Shown piece after piece: positions 13,501 through 27,000 of a DNA stretch of 64,000 bases. The notes under the pieces were generated by a model. It did not search any database, was not told the DNA's origin, and was given only the letters and a program-made list of their open reading frames with translations. This stretch comes from Saxidomus purpurata (taxonomy: Eukaryota > Mollusca > Bivalvia > Venerida > Veneridae), in contig JAFMSR010000002.1 of assembly GCA_022818135.1 (NCBI GenBank), positions 50,541,870-50,605,869 of the forward strand. The letters are read 5' to 3'. The position numbers and the translations under genes were made by a program. Numbering within the stretch: position 1 is the stretch's first letter; each line of letters begins with the position of its first letter.

Positions 13501-16500
13501 TAAATTGAAAGATAAATACTCTTTCAAGATGGCTAATCCAAACTGTTCCCGTTAATTCTACAGAGAAATGAGAGCTACAAATTCCGACATCATAAACCAA
13601 ATCCTGAAATTGCTTCAGAAGCCCTGACTGTACTAATCATCATAAATCATTTATTACTAGTTAGATACTTAAAACCAGAAAAAAATACTGTATCTGTGTA
13701 CATATAAATGAGAATACGCCTCTTGTTAGACCAGCATACATGGCAACAATATGTAAATTATTTTGACTTCTGGTTGTAAATCATTATACATCTTGTCTCT
13801 GTCATATTTAACGATATTTTTATCATCAGTAAGTCTTTTCATGATTTTTATTGCTATTTGACCAGAGGTTTATGGGACAGAAGATGAATAATTATGCGTA
13901 ACTGTTTATGGAGGTTTGATAAATAAAAAATGTGTTAAAATCAAATATGATAAGATATTGCTTTGATAAAGTCATATAAGCATTTTTCATAAGGTTTCAT
14001 TTCTCATTATTTTTGGTTTAATTTGAATGTAAATTACGAAAGACTTGCTTCTATCCACATCATTTATCAGTCATAAAAACAATTATCATAAATCTTGTTG
14101 AGAAAGTGAAATGAATGAAACCATTGCTGTCCAGAGATTTCCTTTCTGATACAAGACTTAATACAACATTAAACCTTTTATTAGCTGTAGTACAATTTAA
14201 TGAACATGAATTAAAAAACACCTCAGCAATCCTGTGTCTATACAGTGTATCATGTTTACTAAAATGAGATAAAGGGAGGTAATTCTAATATTTTCAAACA
14301 GTTATTGTGATCTTGACCTTTGAGATAGGAAAAAAAGAAGGTAATTTACATTATCACCTAAATGAAATCTACCTACATGCAAAGTTTCATAACATTCATT
14401 TCTTCAGTAACAACCATGATCTTGTGGCAGACACGAAAATATTGGACGATGAATCAGTCACTATGAACTTGACATTAATTTTGAAGAAGAAAGAAAATAA
14501 CTTGATGTGCAGTATACATTTCCTTATTGGCCTCCATCTACATGTCAATTTACTTCAACTTTAACTTAAGGACATTTTCAACCTAAAGCAGTACTCAGAT
14601 TCTTTTGCAGGATTGGGGGTAAATTCCGAGAGCTTCTGAAACCGATTGGGGAACCAGTTTATAAAATACTGCTTATTTCAATGTTTTTATGTCAGTTTTT
14701 CAGGTACAAAATGGTGATACAATGACTTAAGGGACAAATGCAAAATACCAACTGAGCTTCTGATTTCATTCCTGCATTCAATGATTATTTAAACGGTATA
14801 CAAAATATCAGCTACAATATCACATTTAATATTGATATTTGCTAGTGTAAATGCTAATTCATTACATACATGTACTTGTATATCACTACCCTATGATAGC
14901 AAAAATTTAGTTTGACATCTAAAATGTAGGTGTTAGAATAATCAGAAGGCTGATCATAAATTATAAATCGTGCTTCCCTCATTATTCATGCACTACAGTT
15001 TGAACAGTTTTATAACCAAATTATACTATAGAACAAATTAATAATGTACAATAAATGCCAACATGACAAATTATATAAATTTCAAGATTAAAGTACACCT
15101 ACAAAATACTAAATTACAGTTTTTGTGATTAAAAATGTAAATATTGATGAACAAACTGACATCATTCCCAGTTGAGTTACGACAGTACACCGTACAGCAG
15201 CAGTGGTTCGGTCAGGCCATGTTTTTTCCCTTATAACTTTTTTTTTGTATTTCAAAGTCTTAGTTCATCCTTTTTCTATCACTCAATATTTTCATTTATT
15301 CATTTTTTATCTCACTTATTCTTAAATAAAGTTCACGTTCAGAGTCAGATCACACTGTAGTATGTTGAATGTCTGTCCCCGGTCAGAAAACCAAATAGGA
15401 AATTCAATGCATACAGTAGATCAGGTCCCGTTTGACGGCAACGAACCTGATGTTCAGACTCAGATAAAACTGTTCATGAATTTTTGGTTTAATTTCAGAC
15501 TTAACCACAAAGCTAAAAAGTCAATTTCCCAAAACTATTTCTTTATCATTCAATTTGTAATTACATTTTGGAGCACCTCATTACATTATACAGGTTGATA
15601 GTGGAGGAATTTACTGATGAACTAGCGATGACCGAAGATGTTTTAAGGTCAAATCAAGAAATCTGATAGCGATATCATATCATTCTTCTAATAACAATAC
15701 ATTATCTACATACCAAATTATCCTCATCAAATATTTATAACTAACAACCACTCTAGTGGGCTGACCAGACAGTGTAATGAAATAAACATAGAAAAAGTTC
15801 CCATTTACAGCCAAATTGTTACAAAGCTTTCGGCTACTCTCGATCTACTAAGAGTTCATGTAAATGCCGAAGAGAAATGCTCTGATACCTTAAATCCTTG
15901 TTAATGAGCATTAAAACTCATGTTAATGTGCCTATCTTTAACTGGAACCATATAGGAACTTAGTATTCTGTGTTTCAGAAGTCTACCTTCAGAATCACTG
16001 TTACGTAGAATAATGACAGAAGCCCTCACATCTGAGGATATAATGGACAAAGTTAAAAACTTTAGTTTTGGAAGTAAATTTTATTGTGTTTTCAGTTTCT
16101 ATATCGTAATTGTTGCTTCACAGAAATCTTCTCCGGTACCAATTTTTAAAAAAAATTCAGTTAAAATGAAAGGAAGAGACAGTTTAACGTCTTGGTCTGA
16201 TCTAAAATGGAATACCTGTCCATCTGCGTTTGGACGTGACAATTTCTCACACAAACGGCGCAATAAGTGAATAAATATTCAAGAGGTCACACTTTCAGGT
16301 TCCATTTACACGTTTCTAAAGTCTTCATTAGAAAATAACAAAGTAGAATTCAAAAGGATGTCACATCTGTTTTATTCTAATATGAATGTACACGTGACGA
16401 ACAGCAACGCGAGAAGTAGCGTATAATTATAGATCAGGATCAAGATACAACAGATTTTATTAAAAAAATACCAAGAATATAGAGTATACGATGCATACAA

Positions 16501-17975
16501 CTTAGAAAACAACATACTTTAACCTCAAAATATGAGTGAAGCACTACTGAGAGCAACACTGGAAAACAGAGTCTATAATTCATGCAGACTTAATGTGGCT
16601 ATTTTTCAATGTTTCAAACAAGTTTATTCTTGGTCAGTGAGTCTTAATACCTTCACAGGCAGTGAGTAATATTCTAATCATCTTACAGAATTTCTTACAT
16701 TGATTATGAGATTCAATAATATCACCTCAAGTGACTCCATGCTAATTAAGTCTAACAATTACATATTCAGTCCCTCATAAGATTGACAACAGCTTGGCTA
16801 CACTTTGAGACTGAATGTAAACCCTTGTTCATTGTTCTGTATATCATTATAAGCTAGGACAGTCTTGCATTTAACCTTCTACATATCCTATATCCAGATG
16901 TCATACAAAATCCATTACAATTCTCCAAGGACAGTGTCACATGAGGTGACTGCAGGTGAATCTAAGGTGACACTAGCTAATGAGAACTCCAATAATCTAA
17001 TTCTTGCTATTTATACAGCATAGCTACTATTTCATGCTAGATGGTATTTGATAATAATTATCTACCTATCCTCTACCAACAATTAACTTCAGAATTACAA
17101 AGTTGCTGCCCATTCTTTATAAATTTTCAATATTATGGCAATCCTTTTTTCTGTTTGCAAATTGGTCAACACTTCAAGTCAGCAGCCATAATAGTTTTTC
17201 TAAGTGAAGAAAAAGAAGAAGGAGGAGGAAAAGAAGAAGAGAAGAAAAAGAAGCAGAAGATTTTCCATGCACCTGGATGATTCCCTAATATCATCCGATG
17301 ATATAATATTTGTTTTATTTTCAACTATTGTCGCACCAGCAGGAATATCCGATTTCTCCACATGATGAGCTCAAGTCTCGGAGGAAATGTATGATGTTTT
17401 TACGTCTGAATCCCTCATTATTCTACTGATTATGCAGATAAAGATGTGTATCAGTATAATTGATATATCAGCACGATCTTTGAAAAAACTAATTTGATAA
17501 ATCATAATTAAAGCGCAAAAACTGCACGTCAGATTTTCTGCGATTTCGGTAATCATTTCCTAGAATCTTCAAACTAAGCTGATTTCCCCCTGTAGGATCT
17601 AACCTATAGTAAATCTAGACAATCTTTAATATTTTAAATTTATCCTAAGATTGTTTTGTTGATAAAGAAGAAATCTAGTTAGCAGAGGAAAAATTGCGAG
17701 CAGGGCATCTTCTAAAAATAGTAACAGAACGTACATATTATTGATAATATCTTTATTAAACATACATCATATTGTTTTAGTGGTGTTTTTTTTTCAAAAT
17801 CTTTTATAAGTGCTGTGAACTTTGCACTTAAAATATGTGTTTTGTGCGGTTAAATGTTTAAAAGAAGAAATAATGTCCTTTTGCTTAGAAAGACATTGTT
17901 TTCTAGTAAATTAACATTAAGAAAAAAAATTTCTTTATTACAATGCACTTATTCATTGACTTCAAAAATGAAAAC
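7544..17975. other. Intronic stretch without genes
   Basis: No exon or recognised protein is visible. A terminal repeat in the style of pogo/Tigger-like elements (CAGTAAAACTTGGATAAGTT) stands alone at about 10068. GACAAAGTC at about 10406 and GACTTTGTC at about 10681 form a short inverted pair that may bound a decayed small element. A GA-rich tract lies at 17206-17262. The rest is plain AT-rich DNA. Confidence 0.5.
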
Positions 17976-19290
17976 AACTAGAGCTATCACTAATTGTGAT
18001 TAATACCCCAGAAAGACTACTTTATAAACTGAGGAAGTTCGTAGTAACAGAATACCTTGCAAAAAAAAAACAACTAAAATAGAGATATTGTTCTTGGCAA
18101 TAACTCTGTAATTAGTCAAGATAGAGTTATGGTTCTTGTACATTGCACTTCCTCTCATTGTGCTGGACCATTGTATGAAGTTGTATTGCATTCCAACCAC
18201 TAGTTTTCAAGTTATGCTCTGCGACAAGGAAAAGTAAAAAGCACTTCCTCTCAATGTACTTGACCATTGTATGAAGTTAAATTGAATTCCAACCAGTAGT
18301 TTTCAAGTTATGCTGCGGACAAAGAAAAGTATCAAAGGGCAATAACTCTCTTATGAGTCAAGAAAGAGTTATGGTTCTTGTACACTACACTTCCTCTCAT
18401 TGTGCTAGACCATTGTATGAAGTTGTATTGAATTCCAACCAGTGGTTTTCAAGTAATGCTCCAGACAAGGAAAAGTAACAAAGGGTAATAACTCTGTAAA
18501 TACTCAAGATAGAGTTATGGTTCTTGTACACTGCACTTTCTCTGATTGTGCTTGACCATTGTATGTAGTTGTATTGAATTCCAACCAGTAGTTTTCAAGT
18601 TATGCTCCGGACAAGGAAAAGTAACAAAGGGCAATAACTCTGTAATGAGTCAAGATAGAGTTATGGTTCCTGTGCACTGCACTTCCTTTCAATGTACTTG
18701 ACCATTGTATGTAGTTGTATTGAATTCCAACAAGTAGTTTTCAAGTTATGCTCCAGACAAGGAAAAGTAACAAAGGGTAATAACTCTGTAATGAGTCAAG
18801 ATAGAGTTATGGTTCTTGTGCACTGCACTTCCTCTTATTGTGCTTGACCATTGTATGTAGTTGTATTGAATTCCCAACAGTAGTTTTCAAGTTCTGCTCC
18901 GGACAAGGAAAAGTAACAAAGGGCAATAACTCTGTAATGAGTCAAGATAGAGTTATGGTTCCTGTGCACTGCACTTCCTTTCAATGTACTTGACCATTGT
19001 ATGTAGTTGTATTGAATTCCAACCAGTAGTTTTCAAGTTATGCTCCGGACAAGGAAAAGTAACAAAGGGCAATAACTCTGTAATGAGTCAATATAGAGTT
19101 ACGGTTCTTGTGCACTGCACTCCCTCTCAATGTGCTTGACCATTGTATGAAGTTGTATTGAATTCCAGATTGTAGTTTTCAAGTTATGCTCCGGACAAGG
19201 AAAATGCAACGGACCGCCTGACCGACCGACCGACCAACCACCGGGTGACTCCTATATACCCCCCTAAACTTCATTTCGGGGGTATAAAAA
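17976..19290 (+). mobile_element. Helentron-like element with exact 146-bp tandem core
   Basis: It starts AACTAGAGCTATCAC, with a sub-terminal arm AATACCCCAGAA at about 18003. It ends in a perfect-looking hairpin TATACCCCCC ... CGGGGGTATA (19255-19286) that repeats that arm inverted. The core anchor GACAAGGAAAAGTAAC recurs at 18318, 18464, 18610, 18756, 18902, 19048 and 19194, each exactly 146 bp apart, plus a shortened first unit at 18223. A GACC microsatellite precedes the hairpin (about 19219-19235). No open frame of note. Confidence 0.7.
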
Positions 19291-19442
19291 TACCAAAATC
19301 ACTCACCAAAGTCAATAAAAAAACCAGTTCTTGAACAATTATAAAATTTGCATTAAAATCCCTAAAATATTAATGCTTAATGCTCATGAACTGCTTAAGA
19401 ATAAACTTGTAAAAGTTCATGATCTAATTGGACATGTTTAAT

Positions 19443-19929
19443 GAGCATTCAAAGAAGCAGCAATAAAAAAACCTGATGAGGAAGAAAGAGCATTCAAAGA
19501 AGCAGCAATAAAAAAACCTGATGAGGAAGAAAGAGCATTCAAAGAAGCAGCAATAAAAAACCTGATGAGGAAGAAAGAGCATTCAAAGAAGCAGCATAAA
19601 AACCTGATGAGGAAGAATGAGCATTCAAAGAAGCAGCAATAAAAAAACCTGATGAGGAAGAAAGAGCATTCAAAGAAGCAGCAATAAAAAAACCTGATGA
19701 GGAAGAATGAGCATTCAAAGAAGCAGCAATAAAAAAACCTGATGAGGAAGAATGAGCATTCAAAGAAGCAGCAATAAAAAAACCTGATGAGGAAGAATGA
19801 GCATTCAAAGAAGCGCATAAAAACCTGATGAGGAAGAATGAGCATTCAAAGAAGCAGCAATAAAAAAACCTGATGAGGAAGAATGAGCATTCAAAGAAGC
19901 AGCAATAAAAAAACCTGATGAGGAAGAAT
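19443..19929. repeat. 45-bp minisatellite, 11 copies
   Basis: The anchor GAGCATTCAAAGAAGCAGCA recurs at 19443, 19488, 19533, 19577, 19619, 19664, 19709, 19754, 19799, 19840 and 19885. Two copies are shortened by loss of a few A residues or of GCA. Because 45 is a multiple of three the array gives overlapping open frames on the minus strand (FFECSFFLIRFFYCC repeats), which switch frame at the short copies. I regard these as non-coding. Confidence 0.9.
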
Positions 19930-22900
19930 GAACAGAATGTTGCTGAACAAAACAATTTTTAAACATTATGTTCTGAGAACTGAAGAAATGACAGAACTTA
20001 GAACTCCTTTTTTCTTGATCAATATTATTATAAAATCTATCTAAGCAGAGTCAACTTCAGTCCCATTTTCACTTACATCAAACTGTTAACTATCAGCTTG
20101 TGGTCTTTTCTATCAAACTCAGCCAGAGTGACATATCAGCAGTTTAAAGGTGATTTATTCACCAATTAACATGAAAATTAGCAATAAATAAAAGATTAAA
20201 TGCAAGAAGATATTTTTCTCCTGCTACTTGCTAAGCTATAAAAGCCAGATTGTGTGATCATATTTATTAGGTAGACTGGGTTCTTTGACTATTGACTGAT
20301 AAGCCAACTTTGATTCAATGACTGATAGGCTTGGCTTATCATACCTGAAAAATGCCTTATAAATTTGTCATTGCATATCAAATGGTGATGAGAAAAGCAG
20401 AGATTTTCCTAAGACTTTTCAGAATGAAATATTATCGTATCTTGTAAACAGGTAATACTTATCATTCTTCTGATATATACATTCCAGGCTTTCAATTTTA
20501 TATTTCACATTTTCACAAATGCTAGAAAAACAAAGTCAGCTCTCAAGAGCAATGGCAAGAGTGAGTCTCATGACAGCATACTCCACTTTTCAAACTACCT
20601 TTTTTTCAGATTGATTAGCCCCCTAAAAGCCCTGTTTATTTTCCCTGACAAGCTTGATACTGGGGTCAGGGGGGATCCTGTACCAGACTTTTCCATTGAC
20701 TACTTTAATAACTAAAATCTAAGCAATTCTGCCAATAGGGATAAATAATTAATTTAAAATTTATGACTTGGCATCTATTGGCATACCATGTCTTTATGAT
20801 CATCATGAGGATACCTTAGAAATCACTATAAACTTTGCATGAAGCCACTGTAGCACAGTGGTATATCGTTTGCCTAAGGTTCAGAGGGTCCTAAGTTGAT
20901 ACCCACCATATTGCAATGGAGGATAAGTACCAGTAAGTAATTAAATGACTTTGCATAAATGTATGTCTCTAATTTTTGCTATTGAAGAGTATACCAAATT
21001 ATACCTGTTCAGTACAACACAAAGTCTGACCCTAAACTGATTTTAGGGACCTACATAAAGATTTGGATGAATATAATTTACTTTTTTTGACAAGCCAGGT
21101 CACTCAAATTAATTTACAAACAATCTGTTTGAAAAATGACTGGCATGCTGTCACATATGTAATTTTTGCTTCAAAATATTGACAAGAAAATTACTCCAAT
21201 TTGAATAGAATTTCCCTATGAAATCGCTCAAATTATTTTATCAAATCAATCTGATATCAATTTTGAATGTGAGCATTCCCTGTAAATGATTATTCAAGAT
21301 TTTTTGTTTGATATTGTTATTCAACTTAGCAATAAAAAGAATCTGTCAAAATTTTTAATCATTATAAAATACTCCAAAATTTTCAGGTTAATGAACAATG
21401 TGTCATGTATATACAAAACACATTCAATGTGTTCCAGCTATCTGCAGAGACCAGCTGGATTCAAACCTGTACCATATGGCGACTGAGATCCTATGCAAAG
21501 TAAAACCTCAGAAGCAACAATCTACAGTTAAACTTGTGTGTAGCAGCAAGTCTAAGAGACAAAACAAAAATGGCTATGCAATTCTTAAGATCCATGTATC
21601 TATGTGTAGGCTGATCATGATCTGCACTTGTTACAACAAAGGGCAATAACTCTGTGAAAGTGCTCACTTGAGCTATAAAAGGAAAGGGCCATAACTCTGT
21701 GAAAAAGAATACCAACTAAACCTGCTGAGAGCATGCATAACTATAGGCTTTGTGCAAATCACTCATGCAAAGTTTCATTGAATTCTGGATAGGGGTTTTG
21801 GAGATGATTAGCCCGCACATGATTGTGTCTTATGACAGACGGGCGAACAAGTTGAATCCTGTATAGTGGGATAGATGCCTCTTGATTTCAATTCTTATCC
21901 CAGTGAGTACTTGTAAAGAATATGAGATCCTGAGCAGAACTAAGGTCCAAAGCAACATCACTAAATGACATCTTGGTTGAGTTGCGGACAAAAAACTACA
22001 CCCGTCAAAATTACAATTTAATACACAGCATGAACAAGTCACACAATTACTCACACTTTTCATTAAAATACAATAATAAAATAAATCTTATGATTCATTT
22101 TGTATCAATTCATTATAACCTCTTACTGTTTGTTTTAATCTTTTTCTCATTTTTGCCTTAAATTATCTTACTTCTGTTTATGACACAGTACATCTTTTTT
22201 CAGCTGTGAAATTTTCATAATCACTGCTGACGAATGAATCATCATTGCATATGCCGCCATGACAAATTATTTCTTATCTGATTTTCGTATTTTTCCTCGT
22301 TTTTTTCTTCTCGCAATCAAATAAACTAGAATTGTTCATTGCTATCCAATTTTGTATTGTTTGAAGACATATGGACGACTAGGGCCTGATAGCAATCTAT
22401 GTTGTTTGCTTTAACAAATACAAATCTAAGTGGAATGGTGTAATTCTTTTCTTATCCTAGACAATATGGATCATTGCTGATATTAAAATTACCATTTTGG
22501 GATAAATCTGCGTGGAAAGAAAACGAGGCATTTACTTGAGGAAATAAAGTTACACAAATTGTAAATTTTCAGTTTTCACATTTTGCTGAACATTGATTAA
22601 TATCCCACAGTCTATACTTAGATAGCAAAGAAAAGCTTTGTCAGAAAAGAGTAATATTTTGTGAATAAATCTGAAATACCAATAAGCAACAGAAATTATG
22701 TGAAATTGAAACAAAATGGTAAGGTTCTAGTGTCAAATGACTCTAGAAACAGCCTGAAGTAGTATATGCAAATAATAACACCAATACAATAACATAAAAA
22801 AACACATTCAGTTCTTTGGCCTATGAAATTAATGAATTTTTTCCCCATTGTTTTTCTTGTCTGAATCTGACATACAGCAGACCCGTTGGTTGCAACAAGT

Positions 22901-23402
22901 AGTGATGCCGTTAGCACTCATCGGAAGCGCCGCAAGTTGTTCCGCTATAAATTCTTCCCGTTATTATTCAACAATAATACAGTAAGCCAAAAGTAATGTT
23001 GTAAATAAAATTTTCTCTTGACAGATATCATTCTTGTTATGACAATTCAGGGAAGGAAATGTTTTACTTAATACAGCATAGATTTAATACTTCTGCCACG
23101 CTTTGTCAGAAACGACAATGAAAAATGTGAAAATTGTGTATTCTAGTTTGTTTTATTGCCACGGGGATTGTTCCCTGTTTTCAAATGTTCTGATTATTCT
23201 GGAAGAATTGGTAGTAATAGCAAGTGTTTGTAAATTAAACTGGAAAATTATGGGCAAAATGTCACATGAATCAAGTCTCAATAAAACATTTGGATCTTAT
23301 CTATAATTTTCCAATTATTTACTGAAAAAAAAAAAAAGCAGACAGGCTTTTTTATACAAATTAATTTCAGGAAATGAATTTGAGAAAAAAATTATCTGTA
23401 GA
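19930..23402. other. Intronic stretch with repeat remnants
   Basis: It holds a degenerate SINE at about 20838-20940 and a Helentron-like remnant at about 21630-21860 (GGGCAATAACTCTGTGAAAG twice, then a TTATGACAGACGGGCG tail). A GC-richer patch lies at about 22880-22950. I found no convincing exon. Confidence 0.5.
20838..20940 (+). mobile_element. Degenerate tRNA-derived SINE head
   Basis: CCACTGTAGCACAGTGGTAT resembles a Pol III A box. About 40 nt downstream AGTTGATACCCACC occupies the place of a decayed B box (GGTTCGAATCC consensus). The spacing is tRNA-like, but the anticodon arm is not convincing and the tail is not defined. Confidence 0.4.
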
Positions 23403-24049
23403 GAAAACATGATTGGTCATTTCATTTTAATTCAGAAAACATGATTGGTCATTTCATTTTAATTCAGAAAACTGAATGATCATTTACTTTTAATTCAGAC
23501 TAGATGGGTGTTCAGTAGAACATTTGTGTCGCCCTCTTAACACTGTCAGAATAACCAATAATTTTGTGACAAAATCTAAGTGCAAAAAGGGCATAACTCT
23601 GTCAAATATGACCTTGGCAGCATCTCGACCCTTTTGTCATAAGCAGTGCAATCTGAAAGTTTGATGAAGAAATCTTAAGAAATGGCAAAGTTATAGCCAA
23701 CAGTAGACTGCCAACGTTAATTAAGTTTTCATGACAAAAACTAAGTACAGATAAGGGCATAACACTGTCAAATTTGACCTTGACCTACAAACTTTGGTTG
23801 CACCACAAGCCTTTTGTCATAAGCAATTACAATTGTAAAGTTTGATGAAGAAATCTTAAGAAATGGTAAAGTTATAGCCAACTTTAAGTTTTTGTGACGG
23901 ACAGATGGACAAAGCGATCCCGATGTATCGCCTTTTCTCCAAAAGGGTGACACAAAAACTGAATGGTCAGTTCTTTAATTAGATTCAGAAAACTGCATGG
24001 TTAGTTCATTTAAATTTAGAAAACTGAATGGTCAGTCCATTTAAATTTC
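23403..24049. repeat. 32-bp minisatellite interrupted by an element
   Basis: The unit GAAAACATGATTGGTCATTT plus CATTTTAATTCA occurs at 23403, 23435 and, diverged, at 23467. Further diverged units (GAAAACTGAATGGTCAGT...) resume at about 23957 and run to 24049. The intervening 23523-23956 is an inserted element, so one tandem array has been split. Confidence 0.75.
23523..23956 (+). mobile_element. Helentron-like element inserted in a minisatellite
   Basis: Its ends are inverted: TTTGTGTCGCCCT at 23523 and AGGGTGACACAAA at 23944, with one mismatch in 13. A hairpin CCTTTT-CTCC-AAAAGG lies just inside the 3' end. The core has two similar units (GGGCATAAC-CTGTCAAAT, CCTTTTGTCATAAGCA, GAAGAAATCTTAAGAAATGG) about 180 bp apart, followed by a GACGGACAGATGGAC box. 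No coding capacity. Confidence 0.6.
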
Positions 24050-27000
24050 AACAACAAAAATATCTATAGTAAAAACAGTCCTTCATTTCACAGTGTTTCT
24101 TTGCCATTCCAAATAAAGATTTGAAAGTGCTTGTCAACCAAAACCCTATCATAAAACCTGTCTCACATGCCAAAACAACAGAGCTTGTTGTTATTTTTTT
24201 GACATTCTGAATGCCAAAGACCTAAAATGAATTATCATGGCTCAGAAATGAAGCAATGAAATAGAATTACTGAGGCTATAAATTGACAAACACCTCTAAT
24301 GAAACATTATTACAGAATTTATTTGATAAAGGCAACAGTGATACTGCACATCTGAAGCTATTTCATGGGCAAAGAACATGGCAAAAGATTCTGCAACATG
24401 CAAAAATTTACACAATGCATCTCATTGAACCTTTGTCAACAGAGGAGGCAATTAACAAGATGTCTGATATTGCCTACAGCATCTTTAAATTTCAGGTAGT
24501 TTAAGTGCTTAAGTAACAATATTAAGGATGTATACACAATTAAAAGTTAGACAGATAATTCTATAATGGCCACTTTGTAATGTTGAATGTAAAATGACTT
24601 GGTCAGTACAACATTCTGCCTCCTGTATGAAACTGAGTCTTGCCAAATGTTTAATCTAGATTAGAAAGAAGCCTGATGTTTCAGCAGATCCTCTGTGTTA
24701 GAATTATACCTTTTACCTTTAATAGACTGATCTTTGTAGTGAAATTTGTTTAAGCTCCCACATCAGGTTTCTTAATGTGTAATACTTTTTCAAGAAGAAA
24801 ATGTTCTTTGGCAAAACACTAAATTCTGGTAGCAGTACGGACCATTGAGATCTAGGTGTTGTCATGTTCATATATATTTCAAACAAATTCAATTGCAGGA
24901 ACACTGAAAGACCAACAGAACAATATCATACATTTGATTTGTCACCCTTCATTTACATGTATAAGCTATTATTGCGATATATGTACAGTGGTTTGGATGA
25001 TTTTTAACAGGATTCTTGTCAAGTTATAGGGGCAGTAGATGGTACCCAATGGAATATGGCTTTTTTGTAATTGGACACTTAATATACAGATGTCTAAATT
25101 GACTGTGATAACTTGTAAACATTCACTTCAATTATAAAGGAAATTTCTCTACAAAATATATGAATAAAACAGTAGATATATCAAGGGATCACCTTCTCAC
25201 TAAGAAAAATATGACAATTGGGTTTAAAGATTAATGGCGGACACAATAAAAACTGTCAAAGAAGGCTGAGCAGATGTCTTTAATGGAAGCTGGAGTTCTG
25301 AAGGGAGTTCAGAAAGCAGAATTTTCATTCAACATCATTCAACAGAGAGGTTTTGCATTTGTGACTAACTGGAAAAACTATCTTTTTAAATATCTGAGAT
25401 TGAAAAAAAAAACTTGTTATTTCAATGGGATAAAAAAATTTAATGGATGATAGCAAATATTAGAATATTTTATTACTATCAACTTGCTGTCCCAGAAGAC
25501 AGTATGAGGTACTCTAGGGACACTAATCTGGCATTCCAACAAGTCATATATGTCTGATTCCTGTAACTAACTCATGATTCACACATTATGCAAATTCAAG
25601 CTGAGAACTAGCTGCAACAAATCTTCCTTTAATTTTCTGGAACCATGAATTTCAACAGTTGAAATTTAACAGATGTTGAAAGGTTGGAGAAGACATAATC
25701 TTAAGTATTGAGTCATTTAAAACGATTGTGCTTTATGACTTTACAAGACATTGCTGCTTCAGTGTTCTGACTGCTCAAAGAGGGCAACAATTGAGAACAA
25801 ATTCCACCACTCACTGTACATTTCAAGTATCACTTGAAAGTGAAACTGACAGGAAAAGCTTGTTTCGATAATTGAAGAAAATACCATGACAACCAAAATT
25901 CTAAAATGACTTATTTATGATCCAACAGACCATAAAAAGTACAAGTTCTTAGAAAATTTATGTATGAAAAAACACAAAGAAACATAAGCTCAGAATACAT
26001 TGCAGTCTCATCAGCAAGCTTCTCACAGACAAAGATTACCCATAATTCCATATGATGTCTACAGGAAGTGTCAGGTCACATGGAACAAATGTGTCCATTT
26101 ATAACATAAAATGTTTTAATGGGAAAAACAGACAGCTTAACTTTTTGTTACAAATGTAAGAAAGGGCAAAAAGAACTCTTCCAAATGACTAAAAGCTGTT
26201 TAAATAATGGAAATTTCTTGCCATATTCAAATTTTTTCTTGACAAAAAAAGTTGCAGATACAGTTACAAAAGGTTGTGTTTAAATGATCAGGAAAGGGGT
26301 GGTCCGCATTTACTTCATTACAGTGCATCATAACTTGAAAGTGAATCCCTCTTACAGCATAACTAGTATGATAAAATAATCATAACAATACCAGAAAACA
26401 TCTGTGTAGGCCATCAAACCATTGTGATTTACATTACATTTCATCTGATTATCCTGCATAAAAATATGACATATTGGCATGAAAAACCAAACCTCAAACA
26501 TTTACATTATTCTAAAAGGCTTTATGTTATGTCTTAGGTGAATTCACTTGATTTTACCTGCATGCTTTGTTTGTGTAAGTATAAGAAAAATAGATAAATA
26601 AAGACAGCTATAGTAAGCTGTGTAAAAAAAAAAGTTTATCACTTTTCGAATGCAATCAATTACTTAAATTTTGTAATTAACTTATTTTCCAAAACATTCA
26701 TGGAAACTGAATTTAAGGAAGACCAAGGCCCAGTCCCTACACAAGATTACATTTATTGTGCATTAATTCACTCTATAATTTTGAAATATTCAAAACTGAA
26801 GTCTGTAAAAGAGCCCTGGCCATAACTTCAAACAAGAACAAAAAAAATGTATAATCAATTTTAATTTCATCCTTTGCTGCTTTGTCTTCTTTTAATTCTA
26901 TATACCCAGTCCACCATTTATCTTCATAATTAAACATAAAACTGTAATATCACCAATTAACTAATTCAGGCATATTAAAGGGAGGTAATTACAGCTTTAT

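Noticed and set aside
19438..19955. Cys/Phe-rich minus-strand frames of 135-138 codons
   Set aside because: They are readings of the 45-bp array and switch frame at shortened units.
22880..22950. GC-richer patch with a short minus-strand frame (MSANGITTCCNQRVCC...)
   Set aside because: The frame is only about 30 codons after the first ATG, without a partner exon or known family.
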